In this document: positions 20,162 through 29,171 of the stretch, in pieces
Position numbering within the stretch: the stretch's first letter is position 1
How the letters are laid out: each line of letters starts with the position of its first letter
Notes under the pieces: model-generated
The model's database searches: none
What the model saw: only the letters and a program-made list of their open reading frames with translations
What the model was told of the DNA's origin: nothing
Program-made: the position numbers and the translations under genes
Source of the DNA: an uncultured Tenacibaculum sp.
GTDB lineage: Bacteria; Bacteroidota; Bacteroidia; Flavobacteriales; Flavobacteriaceae
Direction of reading: 5' to 3'
Length of the DNA stretch: 59,461 bases
Assembly: GCA_947496185.1 (NCBI GenBank)
Contig: CANMCD010000021.1
Span: 1 to 59,461 of the forward strand

Positions 20162-21574
20162 ATGAAAACGAATCGTCAATATATAAAACTCACAGTTGTT
20201 TTAGGAATGCTTTTAAGCCTAATAAGTTGTGAAAGAGAATTGTCAGAAGATACCGTTTTTGCCACATTTCCAAAGACGGCAGCAGTATTTACTGATAGTC
20301 CAATAGGATTAGGAACTAATTTTTATTTTCCATACGCAGGGTCAAAACCTACGGCATGGTCTTTAGATAACGAGGTAAGTTATATAGGAACTACCTCGAT
20401 GCGTTTTGATGTTCCGAATGCAAACGATCCTGAAGGAAATTATGCAGGAGGCATATTAAAAATTGATGGAGGTGCAAGAAACCTAACAACATTTGATGCG
20501 CTAACTTTTTGGGCGAAAGCATCGCAAGGTGTTACGATCAATGAAATTGGTTTTGGAGAAGATTTTGAAACCAATAAGTATCAAGTAACAAGGAATAATG
20601 TTTCTTTGTCCACCAATTGGCAGAAATACATAATCCCTATCCCAGATGCTAGTAAATTAGTACAAGAAAAAGGAGTGTTTCGCTATGCGGCTGCAGGAAT
20701 AGGAACGGTTGGACAAGAAGTAGGGTATACCTTTTGGATAGACGAATTAAAGTTTGAGAAATTAGGAACGTTAGCACAACCTCAACCCAAAATTTTGGAC
20801 GGAAATTCGGTAACTCAAAACACCTTCAACGGAGCGAGTATGCAGGTAACAGGTACACAAACCTTTCATACGGCTTCAGGACAAAATATAACCGTTACTG
20901 CGGCTCCTTCATATTTTACTTTTAGTTCCTCAAATCCTGATGTAGCTACCGTAAATGAACTAGGAACGGTATCAGTAACTGCAGCAGGTACTACCGCGAT
21001 TTCAGCGGTAATTGCAGGTGTGGCAGCACAAGGAGGTTTGGAAGTGGTTTCTATAGGTGATTTTACCTTACCTACTGCTCCCACAGTACCTTCACAAAAT
21101 GTAATTTCAGTATTTAGTAATGCCTATACAAATGTACCCGTAGATTATTTCAACGGTTATTGGGGAGGTTCTACCACACAAACAGAAGACATTTCTATTG
21201 ATGGAGAAGATTTCAAACAATACACGCAGTTAAACTTTGTAGGAATTGAATTTCAAAATCCGACGATAGATGCTACGGCAATGACACATCTTCATTTGGA
21301 TGTTTATACAGAAGAAACAGGAAGTTTAACGATACGAATTAGAGATCGTGGTGCGGACGGTATCATAGAATCAGATAATAACGGAAACCCTATAGGAGAC
21401 GACCAAGACGTATCTTTTACAGTCAGTGGAGCTTCCTTAGTGCCCAACCAATGGAATGCAATAGAAATTCCACTTGATGGAGGTTTAACTTCTCAAAAAA
21501 ACAACCTAAGTCAACTTGTTTTTGTGGGAGGTATTACCAGTTTTATAGTAGATAATATTTATTTCCATAACTAA
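20162..21574 (+). CDS. Surface glycan-binding lipoprotein with Big_2-type Ig domain
   Basis: The start at the ATG at 20162 is chosen because it gives a lipoprotein signal (MKTNRQYIK...LLSLISC, lipid-modified cysteine in S-C-E-R). The in-frame ATG at 20105 lies inside the upstream gene. The 470-residue product has a beta-jelly-roll N-terminal module (about 30-195, ending F-W-I-D-E-L-K-F), a bacterial Ig-like Big_2 domain (about 215-300, FSSSNPDVATVNELGTVSV), and a second jelly-roll module ending I-V-D-N-I-Y-F. It is probably displayed on the cell surface and binds the glucan attacked by its neighbours. GH16 starts 12 bp downstream, so they share an operon. Confidence 0.75.
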   Translation: MKTNRQYIKLTVVLGMLLSLISCERELSEDTVFATFPKTAAVFTDSPIGLGTNFYFPYAGSKPTAWSLDNEVSYIGTTSMRFDVPNANDPEGNYAGGILKIDGGARNLTTFDALTFWAKASQGVTINEIGFGEDFETNKYQVTRNNVSLSTNWQKYIIPIPDASKLVQEKGVFRYAAAGIGTVGQEVGYTFWIDELKFEKLGTLAQPQPKILDGNSVTQNTFNGASMQVTGTQTFHTASGQNITVTAAPSYFTFSSSNPDVATVNELGTVSVTAAGTTAISAVIAGVAAQGGLEVVSIGDFTLPTAPTVPSQNVISVFSNAYTNVPVDYFNGYWGGSTTQTEDISIDGEDFKQYTQLNFVGIEFQNPTIDATAMTHLHLDVYTEETGSLTIRIRDRGADGIIESDNNGNPIGDDQDVSFTVSGASLVPNQWNAIEIPLDGGLTSQKNNLSQLVFVGGITSFIVDNIYFHN

Positions 21575-21586
21575 AAAACGTTCGAT

Positions 21587-22438
21587 ATGCTTAGAAATTT
21601 CAAAATAAAAACGAACGCACCCCTCATTATACCTACTGTATTAATAGTATTTGTGATGGTATTATTTTTACGTTGTTCTTATAGTGAAGAACAAACCGTA
21701 ACAAAATTTACCACCCTAACTTTACAAGATGAGTTTTCGGTAGACGGAGCTCCTGATAGTACTCTTTGGACTTATGATACGGGTACAGGAACGAATGGCT
21801 GGGGTAATAATGAGCTACAGTACTACACGGATAGAACTGAAAATATAACGGTTCAAAACGGTGTATTAATTATAACTGCAAATAAAGAAAACCTTAACGG
21901 CTCGGCATATACATCTGCAAGAATAAAAACCCAAGGGCTATTCGAGCAACAATACGGACGTTTTGAAGCATGTATGAGGTTGCCGTATGGTCAAGGAATG
22001 TGGCCAGCTTTTTGGCTGCTAGGTAACAATATAAATTCCGTTGGATGGCCACAATGTGGAGAAATTGACATCATGGAATACAGAGGACAAAAACCAACCT
22101 TGATCCAAGGAGCGGTTCACGGTCCGGGGTATTCGGCAGGCAATGCCATATCAAAAAGCTACGACCTAGTGAACAGTCGATTCGATACAAAGTTTCATGT
22201 TTTTGGTATTGAGTGGGGGCCTGAGTATATCAATTATTATGTAGATGATGTATTATACCATCAAATTACCTCCAAAGATGTTACAGGAGAATGGGTCTTG
22301 AACCGTCCATTTTTTATCATTATCAATTTAGCGGTAGGAGGAGATTTTGTAGGGGCACCCAATGTTTCAGGTCCCAATGAAACCGTTTTTCCACAATACT
22401 TGTTAGTAGACTACGTAAGAGCATATTCATATAATTAA
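21587..22438 (+). CDS. GH16 endo-beta-1,3-glucanase (laminarinase-type) lipoprotein
   Basis: A 283-residue lipoprotein with the lipobox cysteine at C30 (LFLRC), followed by one GH16 jelly-roll domain. The catalytic motif is G158-E-I-D-I-M-E164: E159 is the nucleophile, D161 assists and E164 is the acid/base. The additional methionine between D and E (E-I-D-I-M-E) is the beta-bulge form typical of laminarinases and lichenases. W-P-A-F-W-L-L and Y-G-R-F-E-A are also family hallmarks. It should cut beta-1,3-glucan at the cell surface to oligosaccharides for import. It is flanked at 12-13 bp by two glycan-binding lipoproteins, all in one transcript. Confidence 0.93.
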   Translation: MLRNFKIKTNAPLIIPTVLIVFVMVLFLRCSYSEEQTVTKFTTLTLQDEFSVDGAPDSTLWTYDTGTGTNGWGNNELQYYTDRTENITVQNGVLIITANKENLNGSAYTSARIKTQGLFEQQYGRFEACMRLPYGQGMWPAFWLLGNNINSVGWPQCGEIDIMEYRGQKPTLIQGAVHGPGYSAGNAISKSYDLVNSRFDTKFHVFGIEWGPEYINYYVDDVLYHQITSKDVTGEWVLNRPFFIIINLAVGGDFVGAPNVSGPNETVFPQYLLVDYVRAYSYN

Positions 22439-22451
22439 ATAAAGAAACACA

Positions 22452-24179
22452 ATGAGACAATTAATTAAAAATATAAAAAGTATTCCTGTGCTACTGATTG
22501 TACTTTGTTTTGTAGCATGTAAGGAGAATGATGTTACATTACCGAAAGTAGTAGCAGGCTTTACTTATACATTAAATGCAGATACAGGGTTGGTAACCTT
22601 TATCAATACCTCAGAGAATGCAGATTCTTATATGTGGAGTTTTGGAGACAATACCACTTCTACAGAGATAAATCCTAGTAAAACCTATCCAACGGGGAGC
22701 TATACCGTAAAATTAACAGGTAAAAATGCCGCGGGAGCCTCCGCTACTTTTGAAGATACCATTACGGTAGCATTACCCGTACCATTACAATTGCCCATTA
22801 ACTTTGACGATAATGTAAAATATACAACGTCAATTGTAGGGAATGTGTCTTTTGCAGTAGTAGACAACCCAGATGTATCAGGGGTTAATAATGTTGCTTC
22901 AAAAGTAGGACGCATCACCAATGTAGGCGCCAATTGGGAAAATGCTTTTTTCAATTTAGAAGTACCTATTGATTTTTCAAGTCTAAAATCGGTAAAAATA
23001 AAAGTACATGCTACCGTTGCGGTACCCGTTAAACTAAAGTTTGAAGACGGAACAGCTGCACCAGTAGAAGCAGATGCCATGCACAGTGGTGCTGGATGGG
23101 AAGAACTATATTTTACCCTGAATGAAAGTGCTACCTACAACGATATGGTTATTTTTATTGACGGTCCTGGTACCACTGCGGGTATGTTTTATGTAGATGA
23201 TATTGAGCAAATTGACACCGCTACAATTCCTTGTACAGAAACCATGCTAAAAACACCTATTGATTTTGATTGTAATGGTATTGACTATGCAAGTAAAATA
23301 GTAGGTAATGTATCCTTTACGGTTGTTGACAATCCCGAAATGTCAGGAATTCATAATACGGCCACAAAAGTAGGGCAGTTTACCAATGTAGGCGCCAACT
23401 GGGAAAATGCATTTTTCAATTTAGACGTGCCTTTTGATTTTTCGGCAGGAAATACCGTTACTTGTAAACTATTCTCAAATCAAGCCTTACCCATTAAGTT
23501 AAAGTTTGAAGACGGAACTGCTGCACCTGTTGAGGTAGATGTGAATCATGGCGGTTCAGGATGGGAAGAATTAGTTTTTGTATTTGCTGGAGCAACGGGC
23601 TCTTATAATGACATGGTAATTTTTGCAGACGGACCGGGTACGGCTTCAGGAACATTTTATATCGATGATATTGCGCAAACCAACATGGACGTACCTGTTA
23701 CCTTATTCGATTTTGAAGGAGGGGAAGTCTTTACAGGTAGTTTTGATGGAGGTGCATACGGAGTTAATGCCAATAATCCTGATATGAGTGGAATTAACAC
23801 CTCCGCTAAGGTATACCAATTCTATAAAGTTGTAGGAGCAGCTTGGTACTCAGGAATGTTTCATATATACGGATCAGATATAGATTTATCGCAAGGAACA
23901 ACCTTTAAAATAAAAATTTGGTCTCCGAATGCAAACATTAATATTCGTTTTCAGTTAGAAAAAGAAGGAGGAGGAGGTACACCACCGACCTATCAAGTAG
24001 ACCAAACCTTGACACAAGCCAATACATGGGTAGAACTGACGTTTGATTTTTCATCAACCGCACTAAATCCATCAGACGGATACGATAAGATTGTTATTTT
24101 CCCTGATTTTGATGCAGGAAACCAAGTACCCGTAGCAACCGAGGCAATTTATTATATTGATGATATATTGCAAGAATAG
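22452..24179 (+). CDS. PKD-domain surface glycan-binding lipoprotein with three CBM-like modules
   Basis: A 575-residue lipoprotein (lipobox C23 in FVACK). A PKD domain (about 33-107) shows the hallmark Y-M-W-S-F-G-D-N. Three jelly-roll modules follow at about 112-257, 265-415 and 416-575. The first two are near duplicates (shared V-G-A-N-W-E-N-A-F-F-N-L, K-L-K-F-E-D-G-T-A-A-P-V-E and Y-N-D-M-V-I-F); the third is divergent but keeps Y-I-D-D-I. PKD plus repeated modules is typical of surface glycan-binding proteins of marine laminarin loci. It lies 13 bp after GH16 and ends at a terminator, so it closes the first transcript of the locus. Confidence 0.8.
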   Translation: MRQLIKNIKSIPVLLIVLCFVACKENDVTLPKVVAGFTYTLNADTGLVTFINTSENADSYMWSFGDNTTSTEINPSKTYPTGSYTVKLTGKNAAGASATFEDTITVALPVPLQLPINFDDNVKYTTSIVGNVSFAVVDNPDVSGVNNVASKVGRITNVGANWENAFFNLEVPIDFSSLKSVKIKVHATVAVPVKLKFEDGTAAPVEADAMHSGAGWEELYFTLNESATYNDMVIFIDGPGTTAGMFYVDDIEQIDTATIPCTETMLKTPIDFDCNGIDYASKIVGNVSFTVVDNPEMSGIHNTATKVGQFTNVGANWENAFFNLDVPFDFSAGNTVTCKLFSNQALPIKLKFEDGTAAPVEVDVNHGGSGWEELVFVFAGATGSYNDMVIFADGPGTASGTFYIDDIAQTNMDVPVTLFDFEGGEVFTGSFDGGAYGVNANNPDMSGINTSAKVYQFYKVVGAAWYSGMFHIYGSDIDLSQGTTFKIKIWSPNANINIRFQLEKEGGGGTPPTYQVDQTLTQANTWVELTFDFSSTALNPSDGYDKIVIFPDFDAGNQVPVATEAIYYIDDILQE

Positions 24180-24186
24180 CTTTATG

Positions 24187-24217
24187 AGGTCGGGTAACAT
24201 AGTTGCTCGACCTTTTG
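24187..24217 (+). terminator. Rho-independent terminator closing the surface-protein operon
   Basis: AGGTCG (24187-24192) pairs with CGACCT (24208-24213), extended by GGTAAC/GTTGCT through G-U pairs to a 3-nt loop, then TTTT. It separates the surface-protein genes from the phosphorylase gene. Confidence 0.8.
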
Positions 24218-24294
24218 ATTTGTAATAAAAGGAAACTATTAATAACCATTTGTAATTTCAAATGATCTAAGCGTAACATTACTCCATAAAACAT

Positions 24295-27200
24295 ATGATT
24301 GATAAAACCTTGTTGGATGACCTAAAAAAAGATATTCGTTTAGAAAAAGTTATCATAAACGAAGAACGCTTTTTTAAAATTACCAATGTAGACCAAATGC
24401 GACCGTTTTTTATGAGCATCGTAAGTGCTGCTAATCATTGGCTCTTTGTATCGAGTAATGGCGGAATTACTGCGGGAAGACAAAATGCGGAGTTGGCATT
24501 GTTCCCTTATTATACGGATGATAAAATTACAGAAGAAGCAGAATTTACGGGAAGTAAAACTATTTTTCAGGTAGTAAAAGACGGTGAACTAAAAATTTGG
24601 GAACCCTTTTCTATTCGACAAGAAGGCGTATATAAGGTCAAGAGAAATCTTTACAAAAACAGGTACGGAAATAAGATACTTTTTGAAGCAATAAATTATG
24701 ATTTAGAACTCATTTTTCGTTATCAGTGGAATACAAGTGACATCTACGGATTTGTAAAAAAAAGTGAATTGTTAAATACTTCAGATAAATCAGTAGCTAT
24801 AAATGTGATAGATGGAATTCAAAACATTATGCCATGGGGTGTAGAAAGTGATTTGCAAAAGGCAAGTAGTAATTTGGTAGATGCATATAAGCGTAGTGAA
24901 TTGGAAGAAAAAACAGGACTAGGAATTTACGCATTGAGTGCAATAATTGTTGATAAGGCAACCCCCAGTGAGGCCTTAAAAGCCAATACCGTTTGGTCAT
25001 TAGGTATGGAAAACCCAACTTATTTACTTTCCTCACAACAACTTAAAAATTTTCGTAAAAAAGAAAAAATTGTTCAAGAAACAGAAGTAAAAGCCGAAAA
25101 AGGCGCTTATTTCATACAAGCTAAGGTACATTTAGCCCCCAAAGATCGAAAAGAATGGATGTTTATCGCTGAGGTAAACCAAGATCAACCCGATGTCATT
25201 GCATTGCTGGATAAAATACAACAGGATTCGGGTTTATTCGAAAAAATTAACCAAGATATTCAGTTAGGCACACAACAATTAATCGCCTTAAATGCCGCCT
25301 CAGACGGGCTGCAATTTTCTTCAGATGCTTTAAAAGACACCCGTCATTTTTCCAACACTTTGTTCAACATAATGCGAGGAGGAATTTTTGACGATAACTA
25401 TCATATCGATAAAGAAGATGTAAAAAAATACATGGCAAAAGCCAATAGAGAAGTAGCAATAAGTTACAACCAAGAAATTGAAAAACTACCGCAAAAAGCA
25501 ACCATTTTTCAATTAAGAGAGCTGGCCATAAAGCATCAAAATAAAGATTTTCAACGATTATGCTTTGAGTACATGCCCCTGAAATTTAGTCGTCGTCACG
25601 GAGACCCAAGCCGTCCGTGGAATAAGTTTTCTATCAATACCCGTAATGAAGATGGTTCAAAAAAGCTAGACTATGAAGGCAATTGGCGTGATATTTTTCA
25701 AAACTGGGAAGCACTGGTGTTCTCATACCCAGCTTTTATAGAGAGCATGGTTTATAAATTTTTAAACACCTCTACTTTTGACGGTTACAATCCGTATCGT
25801 ATTACCAAAGACGGCTTTGACTGGGAGGTGATAGAACCTGACAACCCATGGAGTTATATCGGTTACTGGGGAGACCATCAAATTATTTACCTCTTAAAAT
25901 TACTAGCGTTTTTTGAAAACTATCAACCCAACCGTATTGCTAATCTTTTAGATAAAGACATCTTTGTTTATGTCAATATTCCCTATCAAATTAGGGCCTA
26001 TGAGGATATTATAAAAAATCCAAAAGATACCATTGTATTTGATGTTGCGTTAGACGATCAGATTCGTAAAAAAAGAACCAGTTTTGGTGCAGATGGCGCC
26101 TTATTACAACATAATAAAGGGGAGACGATTCATGTAAATTTTATTGAAAAAATCTTAGCAACCACCTTAGCCAAAATAGCAAATTTTATTCCAGAAGCAG
26201 GTATTTGGATGAACACCCAACGCCCCGAATGGAATGACGCCAATAACGCTTTGGTCGGTAACGGTGTTTCGATGGTTACCCTTTGTTATTTACGACGATT
26301 TTTAGGTTTTTTTCAAGATGTTTTTCGTAAAACCACCTTAAAAAAAGTAGTAATATCCGAAGAATTAGCCATTCATTTCAAAGAAATGAATCATGTTTTA
26401 CATAGCTATCAAGATATATTATCTGGACGTTTTACCGACTGTCAACGCAAAAAAGTTTTAGACGGATTGGGGAAGTCGGCAAGCAGGTATCGAAATAAAA
26501 TTTACCAAACAGGATTTTCAGGAAATAAAACACAGATTGCTCTCAAAGAGATCGTTGATTTCGTAGCGATAAGTTTACAGTATATGGCGCATACCATCAA
26601 GATAAACAAACGCACAGACAATTTGTACCATGCATACAACCTAATGACTGTAGACAAAGAAGATCGTATTACCATTTCTTATTTAGACGAAATGCTTGAA
26701 GGGCAGGTAGCTGTATTGAGTACGCAAAGTCTAAAGGGTAAAGAGGTATTGACACTTTTAGAAGCGATGAAAACAAGTAGGCTATTTCGTTCAGATCAAT
26801 ATAGCTACCTATTATATCCTTTTAAAGAATTGAAAGGTTTTCTTCAGCGAAATATCATTCCGAAACATCTCGTACAAGAATCAAAGATACTGGATAGGTT
26901 AATTCGTAGTCACCAAACCAGCATCGTCAAAGGCGATGTACATGGAGACTACCACTTTAACGGAAACTTTAAAAATGCCGAAGACCTAACCAAGCGTTTA
27001 GAACAGCTAGACACACCTATATCAAGTCAAGACAAAGAAGAAATACTACAAATATTCGAACAGGTATTTAACCATAAAGCATTTACGGGGAGATCAGGAA
27101 CATTTTACGGTTATGAAGGTCTAGGGTCTATATATTGGCACATGGTTTCTAAGTTAAAATTAGCGGTTCAAGAGTGTTGCTTACAATCTATAGAAGAAAA

Positions 27201-27729
27201 GGAAGCGGTAAGCAATAAACTAATAACCCATTATTATGAAGTAGACAAAGGAATCGGCGTACATAAACCCCCTATATTATACGGTGCTTTTCCAACGGAT
27301 CCTTATTCGCATACACCAGCGGGTAGGGGAGCGCAACAACCCGGCATGACAGGCCAAGTAAAAGAAGATATTCTAAGCCGTTTTGGAGAATTAGGGGTTT
27401 TTATTAGCAAAGGAAAAATTCACTTTGCTCCAAGTTTACTACGAAAACAAGAGTTCACACAAAAACCAAAAACAATTACATACCTAAGTGTAGTTGGGGA
27501 AAAACAACAGCTCGAATTGCCTAAAAATTCAATAGCATTTACCTATTGTCAAGTATTAATAAGGTATCAGGTTTCAGATCATGAAAAAATAACCATACAA
27601 ACTACAGAAGGAAAGCATCACACGATAGCAGGATTACAGTTAGATGAAAAAACGAGTTACAACATATTTCATAGAACCCATGAAATACAGCAACTACATG
27701 TTTATATAAATGAAAAATGTTTACGATAA
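24295..27729 (+). CDS. GH149-like beta-1,3-oligoglucan phosphorylase
   Basis: A 1144-residue cytoplasmic protein (no signal peptide) of the GH94/GH149/GH161 phosphorylase type. Its N-terminal beta-sandwich (W-L-F-V-S-S-N-G-G-I-T-A-G-R) and alpha/alpha-barrel (YWGDHQIIYLLKLL, then RPEWNDANNALVGNG with D648 at the usual catalytic-acid site) fit GH149, whose length of about 1100 residues also matches; GH94 enzymes are shorter and read D-W-N-D. Such enzymes release glucose-1-phosphate from beta-1,3-oligoglucans and so save ATP. The gene lies in the middle of the glucan locus, and the GH17 gene begins 1 bp after its stop. GH161 is the main alternative. Confidence 0.75.
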   Translation: MIDKTLLDDLKKDIRLEKVIINEERFFKITNVDQMRPFFMSIVSAANHWLFVSSNGGITAGRQNAELALFPYYTDDKITEEAEFTGSKTIFQVVKDGELKIWEPFSIRQEGVYKVKRNLYKNRYGNKILFEAINYDLELIFRYQWNTSDIYGFVKKSELLNTSDKSVAINVIDGIQNIMPWGVESDLQKASSNLVDAYKRSELEEKTGLGIYALSAIIVDKATPSEALKANTVWSLGMENPTYLLSSQQLKNFRKKEKIVQETEVKAEKGAYFIQAKVHLAPKDRKEWMFIAEVNQDQPDVIALLDKIQQDSGLFEKINQDIQLGTQQLIALNAASDGLQFSSDALKDTRHFSNTLFNIMRGGIFDDNYHIDKEDVKKYMAKANREVAISYNQEIEKLPQKATIFQLRELAIKHQNKDFQRLCFEYMPLKFSRRHGDPSRPWNKFSINTRNEDGSKKLDYEGNWRDIFQNWEALVFSYPAFIESMVYKFLNTSTFDGYNPYRITKDGFDWEVIEPDNPWSYIGYWGDHQIIYLLKLLAFFENYQPNRIANLLDKDIFVYVNIPYQIRAYEDIIKNPKDTIVFDVALDDQIRKKRTSFGADGALLQHNKGETIHVNFIEKILATTLAKIANFIPEAGIWMNTQRPEWNDANNALVGNGVSMVTLCYLRRFLGFFQDVFRKTTLKKVVISEELAIHFKEMNHVLHSYQDILSGRFTDCQRKKVLDGLGKSASRYRNKIYQTGFSGNKTQIALKEIVDFVAISLQYMAHTIKINKRTDNLYHAYNLMTVDKEDRITISYLDEMLEGQVAVLSTQSLKGKEVLTLLEAMKTSRLFRSDQYSYLLYPFKELKGFLQRNIIPKHLVQESKILDRLIRSHQTSIVKGDVHGDYHFNGNFKNAEDLTKRLEQLDTPISSQDKEEILQIFEQVFNHKAFTGRSGTFYGYEGLGSIYWHMVSKLKLAVQECCLQSIEEKEAVSNKLITHYYEVDKGIGVHKPPILYGAFPTDPYSHTPAGRGAQQPGMTGQVKEDILSRFGELGVFISKGKIHFAPSLLRKQEFTQKPKTITYLSVVGEKQQLELPKNSIAFTYCQVLIRYQVSDHEKITIQTTEGKHHTIAGLQLDEKTSYNIFHRTHEIQQLHVYINEKCLR

Positions 27730-27730
27730 G

Positions 27731-29017
27731 ATGAAAATAAAACCCTATATATTGTTATGCCTACTTTTTCTAATTTCTTGTAAAAAAGAGAAAGAAAAAG
27801 CGAATACTACTATCGTAACAACCAAAAAGACCCCAGCGATTATCACAGCAAAACATATATTAGGAAACCCCAAGTACCCAGCAATTTCCTTTGGAGGTTA
27901 CCGCACCAATTCAAGAGACATACAGCCCTCTGTAAAAGAATTAAAAGAAGATATGAAAATTCTTCATGCCATAGGCATTAGACTCTTGAGAACCTACAAT
28001 GTACACTTGCCACATGCCACCAATGTATTAAAAGCAATACGTGCACTCAAAAAAGAGCAACCAAATTTTGAAATGTATGTGATGTTAGGAGCGTGGATTG
28101 AATGCAAAAATGCAGGGGAAAAATCAGGAGTAGATCACACACAAGAAAGTCAAAAGAATAAATATGAAATTGAAATAGCCGTAAAACTAGCCAATGACTA
28201 TCCCGATATAGTCAAAATAATTTCTGTAGGAAATGAAGCAATGGTAAAATGGGCAACAGCATATTATGTAGGACCAGAAATACTATTAAAATGGGTAAAC
28301 TACTTACAAATTTTAAAAAATAAAGACATACTTAATAAAGAGGTATGGATTACTTGTTCGGATAATTTTGCTTCTTGGGGCGGAGGCGGTAAGGAATACC
28401 ACAACGAAACGTTAAACAAATTGATAGCTAAAGTTGATTTTATATCGATGCATACCTATCCTATGCACGACACACATTACAACCCAGAATTTTGGGGCAT
28501 TACATTAGAGGAAAAAAGCTTGTATACCCTAGAAAAAATAGAAAAAGCCATGCTAAGAGCGATTGCATATGCAGAATCTCAATTAGATTCGGTCAAAAAC
28601 TATGTAAAATCCCTAGGAGTAGACAAGCCCATTCATATAGGCGAGACAGGATGGGCCAGTATGTCAAGTAGAAAATACGGAAAAAAAGGGTCGAAGGCTA
28701 CAGACGAATACAAACAAGCCATTTTTTATCATTACATGAAAGAATGGGCAAGGGAAAAAGGCATTTCTTGTTTTTATTTTGAAGCGTTTGATGAAATATG
28801 GAAAGACAAACAAAACCCCAAAGGGTCAGAAAATAATTTTGGTTTGTTTACGATCGACGGAAAAGCAAAATATGCACTCTGGAACGCTGTAGATGAAGGT
28901 GTTTTTAAAGGGTTGACCCGTAACGGAGAACCCATAACAAAAACCTATGAAGGAAGTGTCGATAGTTTGTTACAAAATGTTCATCTACCTCCCATTAAAA
29001 AAGCGCTTTCACAATAA
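27731..29017 (+). CDS. GH17 beta-1,3-glucanase lipoprotein
   Basis: The start at 27731 is chosen (1 bp after the phosphorylase stop) because MKIKPYILLCLLFLISC is a clean lipoprotein signal with the acylated cysteine at residue 17. An in-frame ATG at 27710 overlaps the upstream gene. The 428-residue protein is a GH17 TIM barrel: FGGYR near 54-58, I-R-L-L-R-T-Y-N, the acid/base E169 in SVGNEA, and the nucleophile E305 in IGETGW. GH17 enzymes act on unbranched beta-1,3-glucan stretches; here it is membrane-anchored, probably in the periplasm or at the surface, and supplies short chains to the transporter and phosphorylase. Confidence 0.92.
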   Translation: MKIKPYILLCLLFLISCKKEKEKANTTIVTTKKTPAIITAKHILGNPKYPAISFGGYRTNSRDIQPSVKELKEDMKILHAIGIRLLRTYNVHLPHATNVLKAIRALKKEQPNFEMYVMLGAWIECKNAGEKSGVDHTQESQKNKYEIEIAVKLANDYPDIVKIISVGNEAMVKWATAYYVGPEILLKWVNYLQILKNKDILNKEVWITCSDNFASWGGGGKEYHNETLNKLIAKVDFISMHTYPMHDTHYNPEFWGITLEEKSLYTLEKIEKAMLRAIAYAESQLDSVKNYVKSLGVDKPIHIGETGWASMSSRKYGKKGSKATDEYKQAIFYHYMKEWAREKGISCFYFEAFDEIWKDKQNPKGSENNFGLFTIDGKAKYALWNAVDEGVFKGLTRNGEPITKTYEGSVDSLLQNVHLPPIKKALSQ

Positions 29018-29171
29018 CTTCAACTGACAACAAGTATGATACCAAATTTTTTATCCATTCATAGTAGTAGAAGGCGAAGAGAACAATTTTTTATACCAAA
29101 TAGTTACGAATTATAAAGAATATACAAGGGGGTTGGGAGAGGATGAGAATAATGATAATCAAGAAATCAAA

